Positions 1 to 5,683 of a DNA stretch of 5,683 bases are shown here, in pieces. How positions within the stretch are numbered: position 1 is the stretch's first letter; each line of letters opens with the position of its first letter. This stretch comes from Campylobacterales bacterium. Lineage in GTDB: Bacteria; Campylobacterota; Campylobacteria; Campylobacterales; Hydrogenimonadaceae. The stretch spans positions 1-5,683 of the forward strand of contig JAMOMS010000257.1 in NCBI GenBank assembly GCA_027067015.1, written 5' to 3'. The notes under the pieces were generated by a model. It saw nothing but the letters and a program-made list of their open reading frames with translations. It searched no databases and was not told where the DNA came from. Both the position numbers and the translations under genes were made by a program.

Positions 1-566
1 AGCGCGAGCATCTTTTTGGCAAAACGGTAGAGCGCCCCGTCGGTTGTTAACAGGTACCAGGCCCTGGCCACCGACGCTGTAAGCGACTGCCGCGCCCACG
101 CAAACTCGTAAGCCATCGCCCGCGCCGTCGCCTCGTCGGCGGCCACCAGATTGGCAATACGCCCCCACACATCGGCCTCCCATCGCACGCCGACCCCCAA
201 ATAACCGCTGTTATACCCTTCGCTTCGTCCGCTTACGCGACCCGCCGCGTCCACTCTGGGGCCCAAATCGGACGCGCTTAGCGACGCCACCGCCGAGGCT
301 TGCTCGATTCTTGCCAACGCCAGACGCAAATCGGGATTGTGCCGTTGGGCAGACGCCACCAGCTCTTCCAGCGCTTTGTCGCCCAATCGGCTCAACCAAC
401 CGTTTTGGACCGGGGCTTTTTTGAGGGGCAAAGCAAACGCTTCGGGCGCTTTCTGCTCTTTTATAACCGCCTCTTTCGCCCTTTTGGCCGGCTCGGCCGT
501 GTTTTGGGCCGCGCAACCGCCCAGCAATACCGCAGTCACAACCGCCAGCAATCGATCGCTCCGCAT
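1..566 (-). CDS. Outer-membrane efflux lipoprotein, TolC/NodT family (partial, C-terminus beyond left edge)
   Basis: The visible 188 residues are the N-terminal part of an outer-membrane channel that would carry substrates from a periplasmic adaptor to the outside. The start codon has a strong site (TAAGGAGG, overlapping the stop of the upstream gene) ending 4 bases before ATG. A short hydrophobic signal ends in the lipobox LLGGC with Cys18, so the mature protein should be lipid-anchored. A low-complexity Lys/Ala/Glu linker follows, then typical family features: a Trp-x3-Leu-Gly-Asp-x2-Leu start of the first repeat (about 57-66), NPDLRLALARIEQA (about 77-90), SDLGPRVDAAGR, WEADVWGRI (about 129-137) and LTASVARAWYLL near residue 170. 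Full-length relatives have about 450-490 residues, so more than half lies outside the window. It is the third gene of the operon, 9 bases after the adaptor gene. The family assignment is firm. The substrate is unknown. Confidence 0.9.
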   Translation of the reverse strand, partial: MRSDRLLAVVTAVLLGGCAAQNTAEPAKRAKEAVIKEQKAPEAFALPLKKAPVQNGWLSRLGDKALEELVASAQRHNPDLRLALARIEQASAVASLSASDLGPRVDAAGRVSGRSEGYNSGYLGVGVRWEADVWGRIANLVAADEATARAMAYEFAWARQSLTASVARAWYLLTTDGALYRFAKKMLA

Positions 567-575
567 CGCCCCTCC

Positions 576-1532
576 TTAATGGAACCGCAAAAAGTGCGAC
601 CAGGTAATCATGCGCAGTAAAATCCTTCGCACGATCGCCGTATGGCCCCAGTAACCGCTATTAACACCGTAAACCGCCACGTCGGCGTCCACCCCCATAG
701 GCAGGCCGATCTGCGAGAGGTTTTTATCCAGATCGATAATCACGGGAATCAACCCCTGGGGCAACTGCCTGGCGAAACTGACCATATCCTGACTCGGTTT
801 AAGCTCCCCTTCGGCCACGGCGGGCAAGACCCGGCGCACGCGCCCTTGAAAAGTCATACCGGGATAGGCGGGAAAGACCACCTCGGCCTCATCGCCCGGA
901 TCGATATTGGAGCTGGGTTCGGGCGCAAAACCGGCCACCAGCGTGGCGGTGGAGGCGTTAATAAAGGTCATCATCGGCTGAAAGGGAAACGGCACCGCCA
1001 TCTGCCCGGGCCGTACCCGCACGTGGGTCACAAACCCGTCGGCGGGGGCGCGTACCACGCAACTTTCCAGATTAAATCGCGCTTCAGCCAGTTGTGCTTC
1101 CAAACTGGCGACCCGTTTGCGATACTCCTCAACGTCAAACCGCGATCCGCCCGCCCGCCTGCGCAACCGCTCCATATCGGCCAGACGTTTTTTGGCAAAG
1201 GCCAGTTGCGCCTCAAGCTCTTCGACCCGGGCCCGATAGGGGGTGGGATCGATCTTAAAGAGCACATCCCCCTTTTTAAGCGGTTCGTTGGGGCGCACCG
1301 GCACCTCGATCACTTTACCCTTGACGTTGGGCACGATCTGGGTGGCCACGTAAAAGATACGCGCCTGTCGGCTGGCCGGGTGGTAGTAGGCCATCCCCAT
1401 CAACACGTGACCGATCAACACCACGCCGCCCAACACGGCGGTTGTGAGGGTCCACTTATTCACAGGGATTTTAAAGACCTTAAAGATCGTCCAACAAAGC
1501 GCCGTATAGGTTAAAAGCATCAAGGTTTCCAT
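576..1532 (-). CDS. yiaV: YiaV-like HlyD/EmrA-family membrane fusion protein (periplasmic adaptor)
   Basis: This 318-residue adaptor should sit in the inner membrane and bridge to an outer-membrane channel. Two hydrophobic segments (about 3-18 and 29-49) flank the motif FKIPVNKWTL, which I recall as a hallmark of Escherichia coli YiaV. The first half of a lipoyl/barrel-sandwich domain spans about 60-98 (GKVIEVPVRPNEPLKKGDVL, FKIDPTPY). A Glu/Arg/Lys/Leu-rich coiled-coil hairpin follows at about 99-157, then the second lipoyl half (VVRAPADGFVTHVRVRPGQ, 159-177) and a beta-barrel region (about 195-290). The C-terminal tail (RRILLRMITWSHFL) is also YiaV-like. From memory E. coli YiaV is about 380 residues. 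The difference lies mainly in the hairpin, which is shorter here. The ATG overlaps the stop of the upstream yiaW-like gene by one base (TGATG), with GAGGGGG upstream, which suggests translational coupling. A start at Met5 is possible. No transport activity can be read from sequence alone. Confidence 0.9.
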   Translation of the reverse strand: METLMLLTYTALCWTIFKVFKIPVNKWTLTTAVLGGVVLIGHVLMGMAYYHPASRQARIFYVATQIVPNVKGKVIEVPVRPNEPLKKGDVLFKIDPTPYRARVEELEAQLAFAKKRLADMERLRRRAGGSRFDVEEYRKRVASLEAQLAEARFNLESCVVRAPADGFVTHVRVRPGQMAVPFPFQPMMTFINASTATLVAGFAPEPSSNIDPGDEAEVVFPAYPGMTFQGRVRRVLPAVAEGELKPSQDMVSFARQLPQGLIPVIIDLDKNLSQIGLPMGVDADVAVYGVNSGYWGHTAIVRRILLRMITWSHFLRFH

Positions 1533-1897
1533 CAGCGCGCCCCCTCTTTTTCGGCCAACTTTCTCTCCAGCTCGGCCACCTTCCTCTCCAGCTCGTCAAT
1601 TGCCCTGAGTCGGCCTTTTAACTCTTCGGAAGGCTCGATCTCTACCTTCTCCATTCCCCAACCCGCGTCGGGACGGTACAGATAGGCCCAGATCCACAAA
1701 AAGGGCCAGATCGTGTGCATCAAAAACAGACTCACCCATCCGGCGGCGTGGATCGCCTCGGCGTGGGGATGGTTGCGTTTTTTGGCGATCTCGTAGGGAA
1801 TGTCGTGAATATAGATGACCAGGTAGACCAAAAAGATAGCCACCACCGCAAAAATCCCCAGCGCGATGAAGTCTAACAGCCTGGGCTCAATATGCAT
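1532..1897 (-). CDS. yiaW: YiaW-like small inner-membrane protein (DUF3302)
   Basis: A 121-residue protein of unknown biochemical role, matching E. coli YiaW as I recall it. Shared features are HDIPYEIAKKRNHPHAEAIH (31-50) followed by AAGWVSLF, then IWPFLWIWAYLYRP and GWGM. Two membrane segments are evident, about 8-30 and 52-73, separated by the conserved His-rich loop. The C-terminal tail (about 88-118) is charged and heptad-like (ELERKVAELERKLAEKE), a probable short coiled coil. It is the first gene of the operon and overlaps the adaptor gene by one base, as expected for the partner of a YiaV-type adaptor. I place the start at the ATG preceded by AAAAGGAGCGTC. An in-frame ATG 42 bases upstream would add 14 poorly conserved, charged residues, has no good ribosome site, and would lie upstream of the proposed transcription start. 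Family assignment is firm. Function is inferred from context only. Confidence 0.88.
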   Translation of the reverse strand: MHIEPRLLDFIALGIFAVVAIFLVYLVIYIHDIPYEIAKKRNHPHAEAIHAAGWVSLFLMHTIWPFLWIWAYLYRPDAGWGMEKVEIEPSEELKGRLRAIDELERKVAELERKLAEKEGAR

Positions 1898-1900
1898 GAC

Positions 1901-1910
1901 GCTCCTTTTA
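1901..1910 (-). promoter_or_regulatory. Ribosome binding site deciding the yiaW start
   Basis: On the minus strand the sequence reads TAAAAGGAGC-GTC-ATG, with AAGGAG four bases or so before the ATG at 1897. The alternative in-frame ATG at 1939 is preceded by AGAGAGAGTGGGGT, a weaker and less well placed match. This supports the shorter 121-residue product. Confidence 0.65.
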
Positions 1911-1927
1911 CATCGATACTTTTTCCC

Positions 1928-1933
1928 ATCATA
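1928..1933 (-). promoter_or_regulatory. Candidate -10 box for the yiaW-yiaV-OMF operon
   Basis: On the minus strand TATGAT lies about 30 bases upstream of the yiaW start, preceded by a T/A-rich stretch including an A8/T8 run (1948-1955) instead of a clear -35 box. Transcription from it would give a leader of roughly 24 bases. A second, weaker candidate is TATAAA within the palindrome TTTATAAA at 1961-1968. Both are pattern matches only. Confidence 0.35.
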
Positions 1934-2008
1934 CCCCACTCTCTCTTAAAAAAAATTCTTTTTATAAACGGAAATTGATACCTTTTGTATTCTTAACGGG
2001 TTGATTTG

Positions 2009-2017
2009 TGTTATAGT
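2009..2017 (+). promoter_or_regulatory. Extended -10 promoter for the hybrid kinase gene
   Basis: TGTTATAGT matches an extended -10 element (TGn followed by TATAGT). No convincing -35 is seen at the usual spacing; the upstream DNA is T-rich instead. The predicted transcription start near 2024 gives a leader of about 27 bases, with a GAGGGAG ribosome site at 2040-2046 before the ATG at 2051. Confidence 0.5.
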
Positions 2018-2050
2018 TAAAAATCACCATTACACAAAAGAGGGAGACCG

Positions 2051-4885
2051 ATGAAACGAATCCGTTTCAAGCGGGTCAAAGAGGCGCTAACATACCTAAA
2101 AAACGCCAAAGACAAGAGTGTCCTGATCCTAACGCCCGTCGCCGACGAAAAGAAGATTCAAAAGGCCCTGAAGCGGGCGGGGCTGGCCATGAGTGCCCAT
2201 GTAATCGCCCTTGAGGAGATCGACGAAGGGGCCATTATCCCCTTTGACGGCGACGAAGCAACCCATATACTCAACCAGTACAAGGCGGCGGTCGATAAAG
2301 CCCTGCTGGTCTCAAAAACCGACAAAAACGGCATCATCACCTACGCCAACGACCATTTCGCCCGCTGTAGCGGCTATAGCCCCGAAGAGTTGGTCGGACG
2401 CCCCCACAACATTGTCCGCCATCCCGATATGCCGGCCAAAACCTTTAAAAAGATGTGGAAAACCATCCTGGCCAAAAAGCCGTGGCAGGGGATCATTAAA
2501 AACCTGAACAAACAGGGCAAAAGCTACTACGTAGACGCCACCATCTACCCTATTCTCGATAGCAACGGGGAGATTTTGGAGTTTATCGCCCTGCGCAAAG
2601 ATGTCACCCGCCAGATGGAGGACAAAGAGAAACTCAAAGCCAAGGAGCGGGAGCTTCAGACCATTTTAAACAACCTGGATGCCGTCACCCTTTACGTCTC
2701 CAAAAAGAAAGGGGTACTCCGTGTCAATCGGCGATTCTTTGACTATTTTGACTTTAAAAACATCAAAGAGTTCAAAAAAAAGCACGCCTGCATCTGCGAT
2801 CTCTTTTTGGAAGAGGAGGGGTATATCTATCCAAAGGCGCGAGAGGATTGGCTCGATTTTGTCTCCAACAACCCCGACCGTCGCCACAAGGTGAAAATGC
2901 GGGACAAAGAGGGCAAAACACGCACATTCTTGCTAAAGGTCACGCCGCTTGGAAAGAAACGGTTTGTCCTGACCCTCAACGATATCACCCCCATGGAAGA
3001 GGCGCTCATGCGCGCCCGGCTCAACGAACACGCCAAATCGCAGTTTGTGGCCAACATGAGCCACGAAATACGTACCCCGCTCAACGGCATACTCGGTTTT
3101 ACCGAGCTTCTTTTGAAAAAAGAGCTTGACGCCGAAACGGCACGTTATTTGCAAATTATTCACCAAAGCGGCCAAACCCTGCTGGGTATTGTCAACGACA
3201 TCCTGGATCTCTCCAAGATCGAAAGCGACGCCATGCGACTGCATCCTGAACCGGCCGACCTGGTGCAGGAGCTTGAAGGCATCGCCACCGTTTTTGCCGC
3301 CAAAGCCAAAGAGAAACACATTGACTACGCCGTCTTTATCGACCCCTCCATTCCCCCCGTCGTCTGCGACGTCCTGCGGATTAAACAGGTGCTGGGCAAC
3401 CTGATTAACAACGCCGTCAAATTTACACCGGAGTATGGGGAGATCCGCCTGAACGTGGAACTCAAAGAGCAGACCGCAGAGCACGCAACCGTCAAATTTT
3501 GCGTGCAAGATACCGGCATCGGCATCACGCCCCAACAACAGGCCCGTATCTTTACCCCCTTCAGCCAGGCCGACGAAACCATCCACAAAAAGTTCGGGGG
3601 AACGGGGCTTGGCCTTCCCATCAGCGCCCGTTTTGTGGAGATGATGGGCTCACGCATTCAGCTCAAATCCCAAAAAGGCGAGGGAGCCACCTTCTTTTTC
3701 ACATTGACGTTCCCGCTTGCCAAAACAGCTCTTTTAGTGCCTCGCACACCAAAGCTCTTTGATCAAACCGTCCATCTGTTTGTGCCCAAAGAGCACCATT
3801 CGGCACTCTTTGAAACCGTTTGCCACTATCTGAAAGTGTGGCACATCACCTACCGGGAGCACCCCACGCCCCAAACCCTGCCCCATGATGCCCTTCTTGT
3901 GATTCTTAGTGCCGACGACCTGCCCAAACTGCCGCTTCAAAAGTGGCGTCATGAACGGCCCCGCCTGCATTTTGCCTGCCTCACAAACGGCGATCTGACA
4001 CCGCCCGAAGAGGCTTACAACCTTCACCCGTTACAGATACCGGTGATCGGATCGACACTTTTTGACCTGCTCACATCCGTCTTCGGCCCATCCACCGCCG
4101 CACCCGCCCAAACCGCCAAGCCCCGTCAAACGCCTCGTTTCCGCGGCAAAGTCCTGGTAGCCGAAGACAACCCCGTCAACCGGCTTTTAATCACCGAACT
4201 ACTCAAAGAGAGGGGGCTGGAGATCGTCACGGCCCAAAACGGCACGGAAGCCATAGAGCGCTACCGCGCCGAAGGCCCTTTTGGGCTGATTCTCATGGAC
4301 ATCAATATGCCAGAAACCGACGGCGTGGCATCGGCGCTCACCCTGCTTAAAGAGGGGTGCCAAACCCCTATTGTCGCGCTGACGGCCAACGCCATGCATG
4401 ACGAGAAGGCCCGCTATCTTAAGCTGGGTTTTGCCGACCACTTGGCCAAACCCATTGACAGCGCGGCACTCGATAATGTTCTTAGGGCCTACCTGAGCGA
4501 AAAGAAAGAGGAGACGGAACAACCTCGTTTCGATACGGTCAGTTTTGCACCGCTTAAGCGCTATTTGGGCTTAAAAAACGAAAAGGTTTTATCAACCCTT
4601 TTGGAGCGCTTTGCCAACAGTGTTCCCGCGCAGATTGAAGAGATTGAAAAGGCCGTCATACACAACGACGCCGACGCGCTGGCGCAAACGCTTCACAAAA
4701 TCAAAGGCGCTGTCGGCAATATGCGTTTTGAGCATGCCTATCACCAAACCCTTCAACTCGAAAAAGCGCTAAAATCCACCAAACCCGCTCGCTTAAAAGA
4801 GGAGCTCTCACTTCTAAGCGCCCGCCTATGGGACCTGAAAGAGAAGATTGCCCGTTTTTTAGCGAATAACAACGTCGATACGTAA
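2051..4885 (+). CDS. Soluble PAS-PAS hybrid histidine kinase with pseudo-receiver, receiver and HPt domains
   Basis: A 944-residue phosphorelay kinase without membrane segments, so cytosolic. Residues 1-80 are not recognised. PAS1 (about 85-187) resembles the FAD-binding PAS of the aerotaxis receptor Aer: ITYAND with Asn100, the HNIVRHPDMP element (Arg123, His124, Asp126), Trp136 and Trp145, then a second PAS (about 201-314) with Cys247-x-Cys249. HisKA carries the phospho-accepting His338 in SHEIRTPLNG. The ATPase domain has the N box (NLINNAVKFT, Asn454), G1 DTGIGI (487-492), F box FTPFSQAD and G2 FGGTGLGL. A receiver-like segment at about 568-680 lacks the acidic and phospho-acceptor residues. 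The true receiver (about 698-815) has Glu705/Asp706, Asp750, Thr778 and Lys800. The C-terminal HPt (about 825-940) has His882 in HKIKGAVGN. Expected flow is His338 to Asp750 to His882 to an external regulator, none of which is encoded here. The ribosome site GAGGGAG supports the start. The signal is inferred to be redox or oxygen. Confidence 0.93.
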   Translation: MKRIRFKRVKEALTYLKNAKDKSVLILTPVADEKKIQKALKRAGLAMSAHVIALEEIDEGAIIPFDGDEATHILNQYKAAVDKALLVSKTDKNGIITYANDHFARCSGYSPEELVGRPHNIVRHPDMPAKTFKKMWKTILAKKPWQGIIKNLNKQGKSYYVDATIYPILDSNGEILEFIALRKDVTRQMEDKEKLKAKERELQTILNNLDAVTLYVSKKKGVLRVNRRFFDYFDFKNIKEFKKKHACICDLFLEEEGYIYPKAREDWLDFVSNNPDRRHKVKMRDKEGKTRTFLLKVTPLGKKRFVLTLNDITPMEEALMRARLNEHAKSQFVANMSHEIRTPLNGILGFTELLLKKELDAETARYLQIIHQSGQTLLGIVNDILDLSKIESDAMRLHPEPADLVQELEGIATVFAAKAKEKHIDYAVFIDPSIPPVVCDVLRIKQVLGNLINNAVKFTPEYGEIRLNVELKEQTAEHATVKFCVQDTGIGITPQQQARIFTPFSQADETIHKKFGGTGLGLPISARFVEMMGSRIQLKSQKGEGATFFFTLTFPLAKTALLVPRTPKLFDQTVHLFVPKEHHSALFETVCHYLKVWHITYREHPTPQTLPHDALLVILSADDLPKLPLQKWRHERPRLHFACLTNGDLTPPEEAYNLHPLQIPVIGSTLFDLLTSVFGPSTAAPAQTAKPRQTPRFRGKVLVAEDNPVNRLLITELLKERGLEIVTAQNGTEAIERYRAEGPFGLILMDINMPETDGVASALTLLKEGCQTPIVALTANAMHDEKARYLKLGFADHLAKPIDSAALDNVLRAYLSEKKEETEQPRFDTVSFAPLKRYLGLKNEKVLSTLLERFANSVPAQIEEIEKAVIHNDADALAQTLHKIKGAVGNMRFEHAYHQTLQLEKALKSTKPARLKEELSLLSARLWDLKEKIARFLANNNVDT

Positions 4886-4896
4886 CCTATCCGTAC

Positions 4897-4918
4897 TTTT
4901 GGGCCCCAAGGCCCAAAA
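4897..4918 (+). terminator. Inverted repeat after the kinase gene, possible terminator
   Basis: A perfect 9-base-pair inverted repeat, TTTTGGGCC and GGCCCAAAA, with a 4-base loop (CCAA), begins 11 bases after the kinase stop. The GC core fits a transcription terminator, but the T run is part of the 5' arm and the bases after the stem are A-rich (AAAATCCTTT), so there is no classic U tract on either strand. It may be a weak terminator or a 3'-end stabilising hairpin. Confidence 0.45.
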
Positions 4919-4954
4919 AATCCTTTAATCACCCATTGTTTACATCCATTAACA

Positions 4955-4963
4955 TGATATAAT
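4955..4963 (+). promoter_or_regulatory. Extended -10 promoter for the NIT-domain receptor gene
   Basis: TGATATAAT contains a consensus TATAAT (4958-4963) preceded by TGn. A weak -35 match, TTGTTT at 4936-4941, lies 16 bases upstream. The predicted transcription start near 4970 gives a leader of about 34 bases carrying the AAAGGAG ribosome site (4991-4997) ahead of the ATG at 5004. It implies that the receptor gene is transcribed independently of the kinase gene. Confidence 0.6.
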
Positions 4964-5003
4964 TACCGTTTGACCCGTTCAAAACTTCCAAAAGGAGTGA
5001 GCG

Positions 5004-5683
5004 ATGGCACTCAACGACCTCTCCATTCGTACCAAAATAGTCGCATTGGTAGCCCTGCCCATTACTTTGCTACTCTACTTTGTGGGCACGTCGGCCTATC
5101 AACTCCAAATCGATCGTCTCAACGCGAAAAAGTCGTATGAACTGGTAGAGACCACCCAGGCGCTAAGCCGTCTCATTCACGAATTGCAAAAAGAGCGCGG
5201 TATGAGTGCCGGATATCTTGGCAGTCGTGGAACAAAATTTGCCGAACGTTTCAACGACCAGTACGCTCTTACCGACCGACGTATCCAAGAGGTGCAGTCG
5301 GCGATCGGAAAACTGGATTTTAGCCGTTATCCCAACCGCATCCGCATGGCGCTACAAACCCTGCTAAAAAGACTCAAGCAAATCCCCGCCATGCGCCAAG
5401 CGGTGCGCAAACAGCAAGCCGACGTCAAACGGGCCGTGGCCTTTTACACCGCCATCAATACCCAAATTTTGGATATCGTGACCGAAACGGCCCTGCTGGC
5501 CCCCGACAAGGCCACGCTCTCCATGCTCTCCAGTTACGGCGCATTTTTAAAGGCCAAAGAGAAAGCGGGTATTGAACGGGCGGTACTGAGCACGGTTTTT
5601 GGCCTGGACCGTTTCACACCCCAAACCTATGAAAAATTCATTAGTCTGTTGGCCGAGCAGAACGCTTACATTGACGACTTTTT
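5004..5683 (+). CDS. Membrane receptor with periplasmic NIT (nitrate/nitrite sensing) domain, probable chemoreceptor (partial, C-terminus beyond right edge)
   Basis: The visible 226 residues begin with a short cytosolic lead (MALNDLSIRTK) and one hydrophobic segment (about 12-32), then a helical periplasmic domain of the NIT type (Pfam NIT, PF08376). Family hallmarks seen are LIHELQKERGMSAGYLGSRG (57-76), ALTDRRIQEV (88-97), AVAFYTAINTQILDIV (144-159) and YGAFLKAKEKAGIERAVLS (178-196), followed by F199 and DRFTPQTYEKF. NIT domains are all-helical sensors, proposed to bind nitrate or nitrite, and feed HAMP plus methyl-accepting, kinase or cyclase outputs. The output lies outside the window. 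The N-terminal style (IRTKIVALVALP) suits a methyl-accepting chemotaxis protein, but a kinase or cyclase is not excluded. The AAAGGAG ribosome site sits 6 bases before ATG. The gene follows the kinase after 118 bases in the same direction, with its own promoter. Confidence 0.85.
   Translation, partial: MALNDLSIRTKIVALVALPITLLLYFVGTSAYQLQIDRLNAKKSYELVETTQALSRLIHELQKERGMSAGYLGSRGTKFAERFNDQYALTDRRIQEVQSAIGKLDFSRYPNRIRMALQTLLKRLKQIPAMRQAVRKQQADVKRAVAFYTAINTQILDIVTETALLAPDKATLSMLSSYGAFLKAKEKAGIERAVLSTVFGLDRFTPQTYEKFISLLAEQNAYIDDF

Noticed and set aside
211..516. A 101-codon minus-strand frame overlapping the OMF gene
   Set aside because: It is an Arg/Gly/Lys-rich out-of-frame reading of the outer-membrane factor gene, whose own frame carries a signal peptide, lipobox and family motifs.
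642..1514. A 290-codon open frame on the plus strand, antisense to the yiaV-like gene
   Set aside because: Its translation is rich in His, Gly, Arg and Pro with no recognisable domain, as expected from the complement of a GC-rich gene, and the opposite strand encodes a clear HlyD-family protein.
1898..1939. A 14-residue N-terminal extension of the yiaW-like protein
   Set aside because: The extension has charged residues not expected for the family, and the downstream ATG has the better ribosome site and lies just before the first membrane helix.
2933..3586. A 217-codon open frame on the minus strand within the kinase gene
   Set aside because: It is antisense to the HisKA and ATPase domains, whose motifs are intact on the plus strand. 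The translation has no family features and no good ribosome site was noted.
4931..4970. A sigma-28 or sigma-54 type promoter ahead of the putative chemoreceptor
   Set aside because: No sigma-54 GG/GC pair at the right spacing and no sigma-28-like boxes were found. A consensus TATAAT with an extended TGn explains the region better.
4886..5003. A possible small RNA or small gene in the gap between kinase and receptor
   Set aside because: The 118 bases are accounted for by the inverted repeat, the promoter and the ribosome site of the receptor gene. No open frame or additional structured element stands out.

Overview
The window reads as a piece of a Gram-negative bacterial chromosome with compact genes, protein-coding DNA of balanced to moderately high G+C, and A+T-rich intergenic gaps. 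It holds no RNA genes, insertion sequences, CRISPR arrays or phage genes that I can see. The style of the sensor proteins (an Aer-like PAS, a PAS with a Cys-x-Cys element, a NIT-domain receptor) and promoters with an extended -10 but no clear -35 suggest a free-living member of the Campylobacterota. This is an impression from pattern, not a proof. Other Proteobacteria remain possible.

Left part (1-1897, minus strand): a tightly packed operon read right to left. A small two-helix inner-membrane protein of the YiaW/DUF3302 family comes first. A YiaV-like membrane fusion protein of the HlyD/EmrA type follows, its start overlapping the upstream stop by one base. Next, after 9 bases, is an outer-membrane efflux lipoprotein of the TolC/NodT type, cut by the left window edge. 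Together these make the periplasmic and outer-membrane parts of a tripartite export system. No energised inner-membrane pump is visible and it may lie beyond the left edge.

Middle (1898-2050): a 153-base A+T-rich divergent promoter region.

Right part (2051-5683, plus strand): a 944-residue soluble hybrid histidine kinase with, in order, an unrecognised N-terminal segment, an Aer-like probably FAD-binding PAS, a second PAS, HisKA, HATPase_c, a degenerate receiver-like segment, an intact receiver and an HPt domain. After a 118-base gap with an inverted repeat and a good extended -10 promoter comes the start of a membrane receptor with a periplasmic NIT (nitrate/nitrite sensing) domain, cut by the right edge.

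The right-hand genes look like separate transcription units devoted to sensing redox or electron-acceptor state. Any link to control of the divergent export operon is only suggested by position. I found no clearly new system. The most interesting points are the three-gene YiaW-YiaV-TolC arrangement with a shortened adaptor hairpin, and the cytosolic FAD-PAS phosphorelay kinase with its pseudo-receiver.
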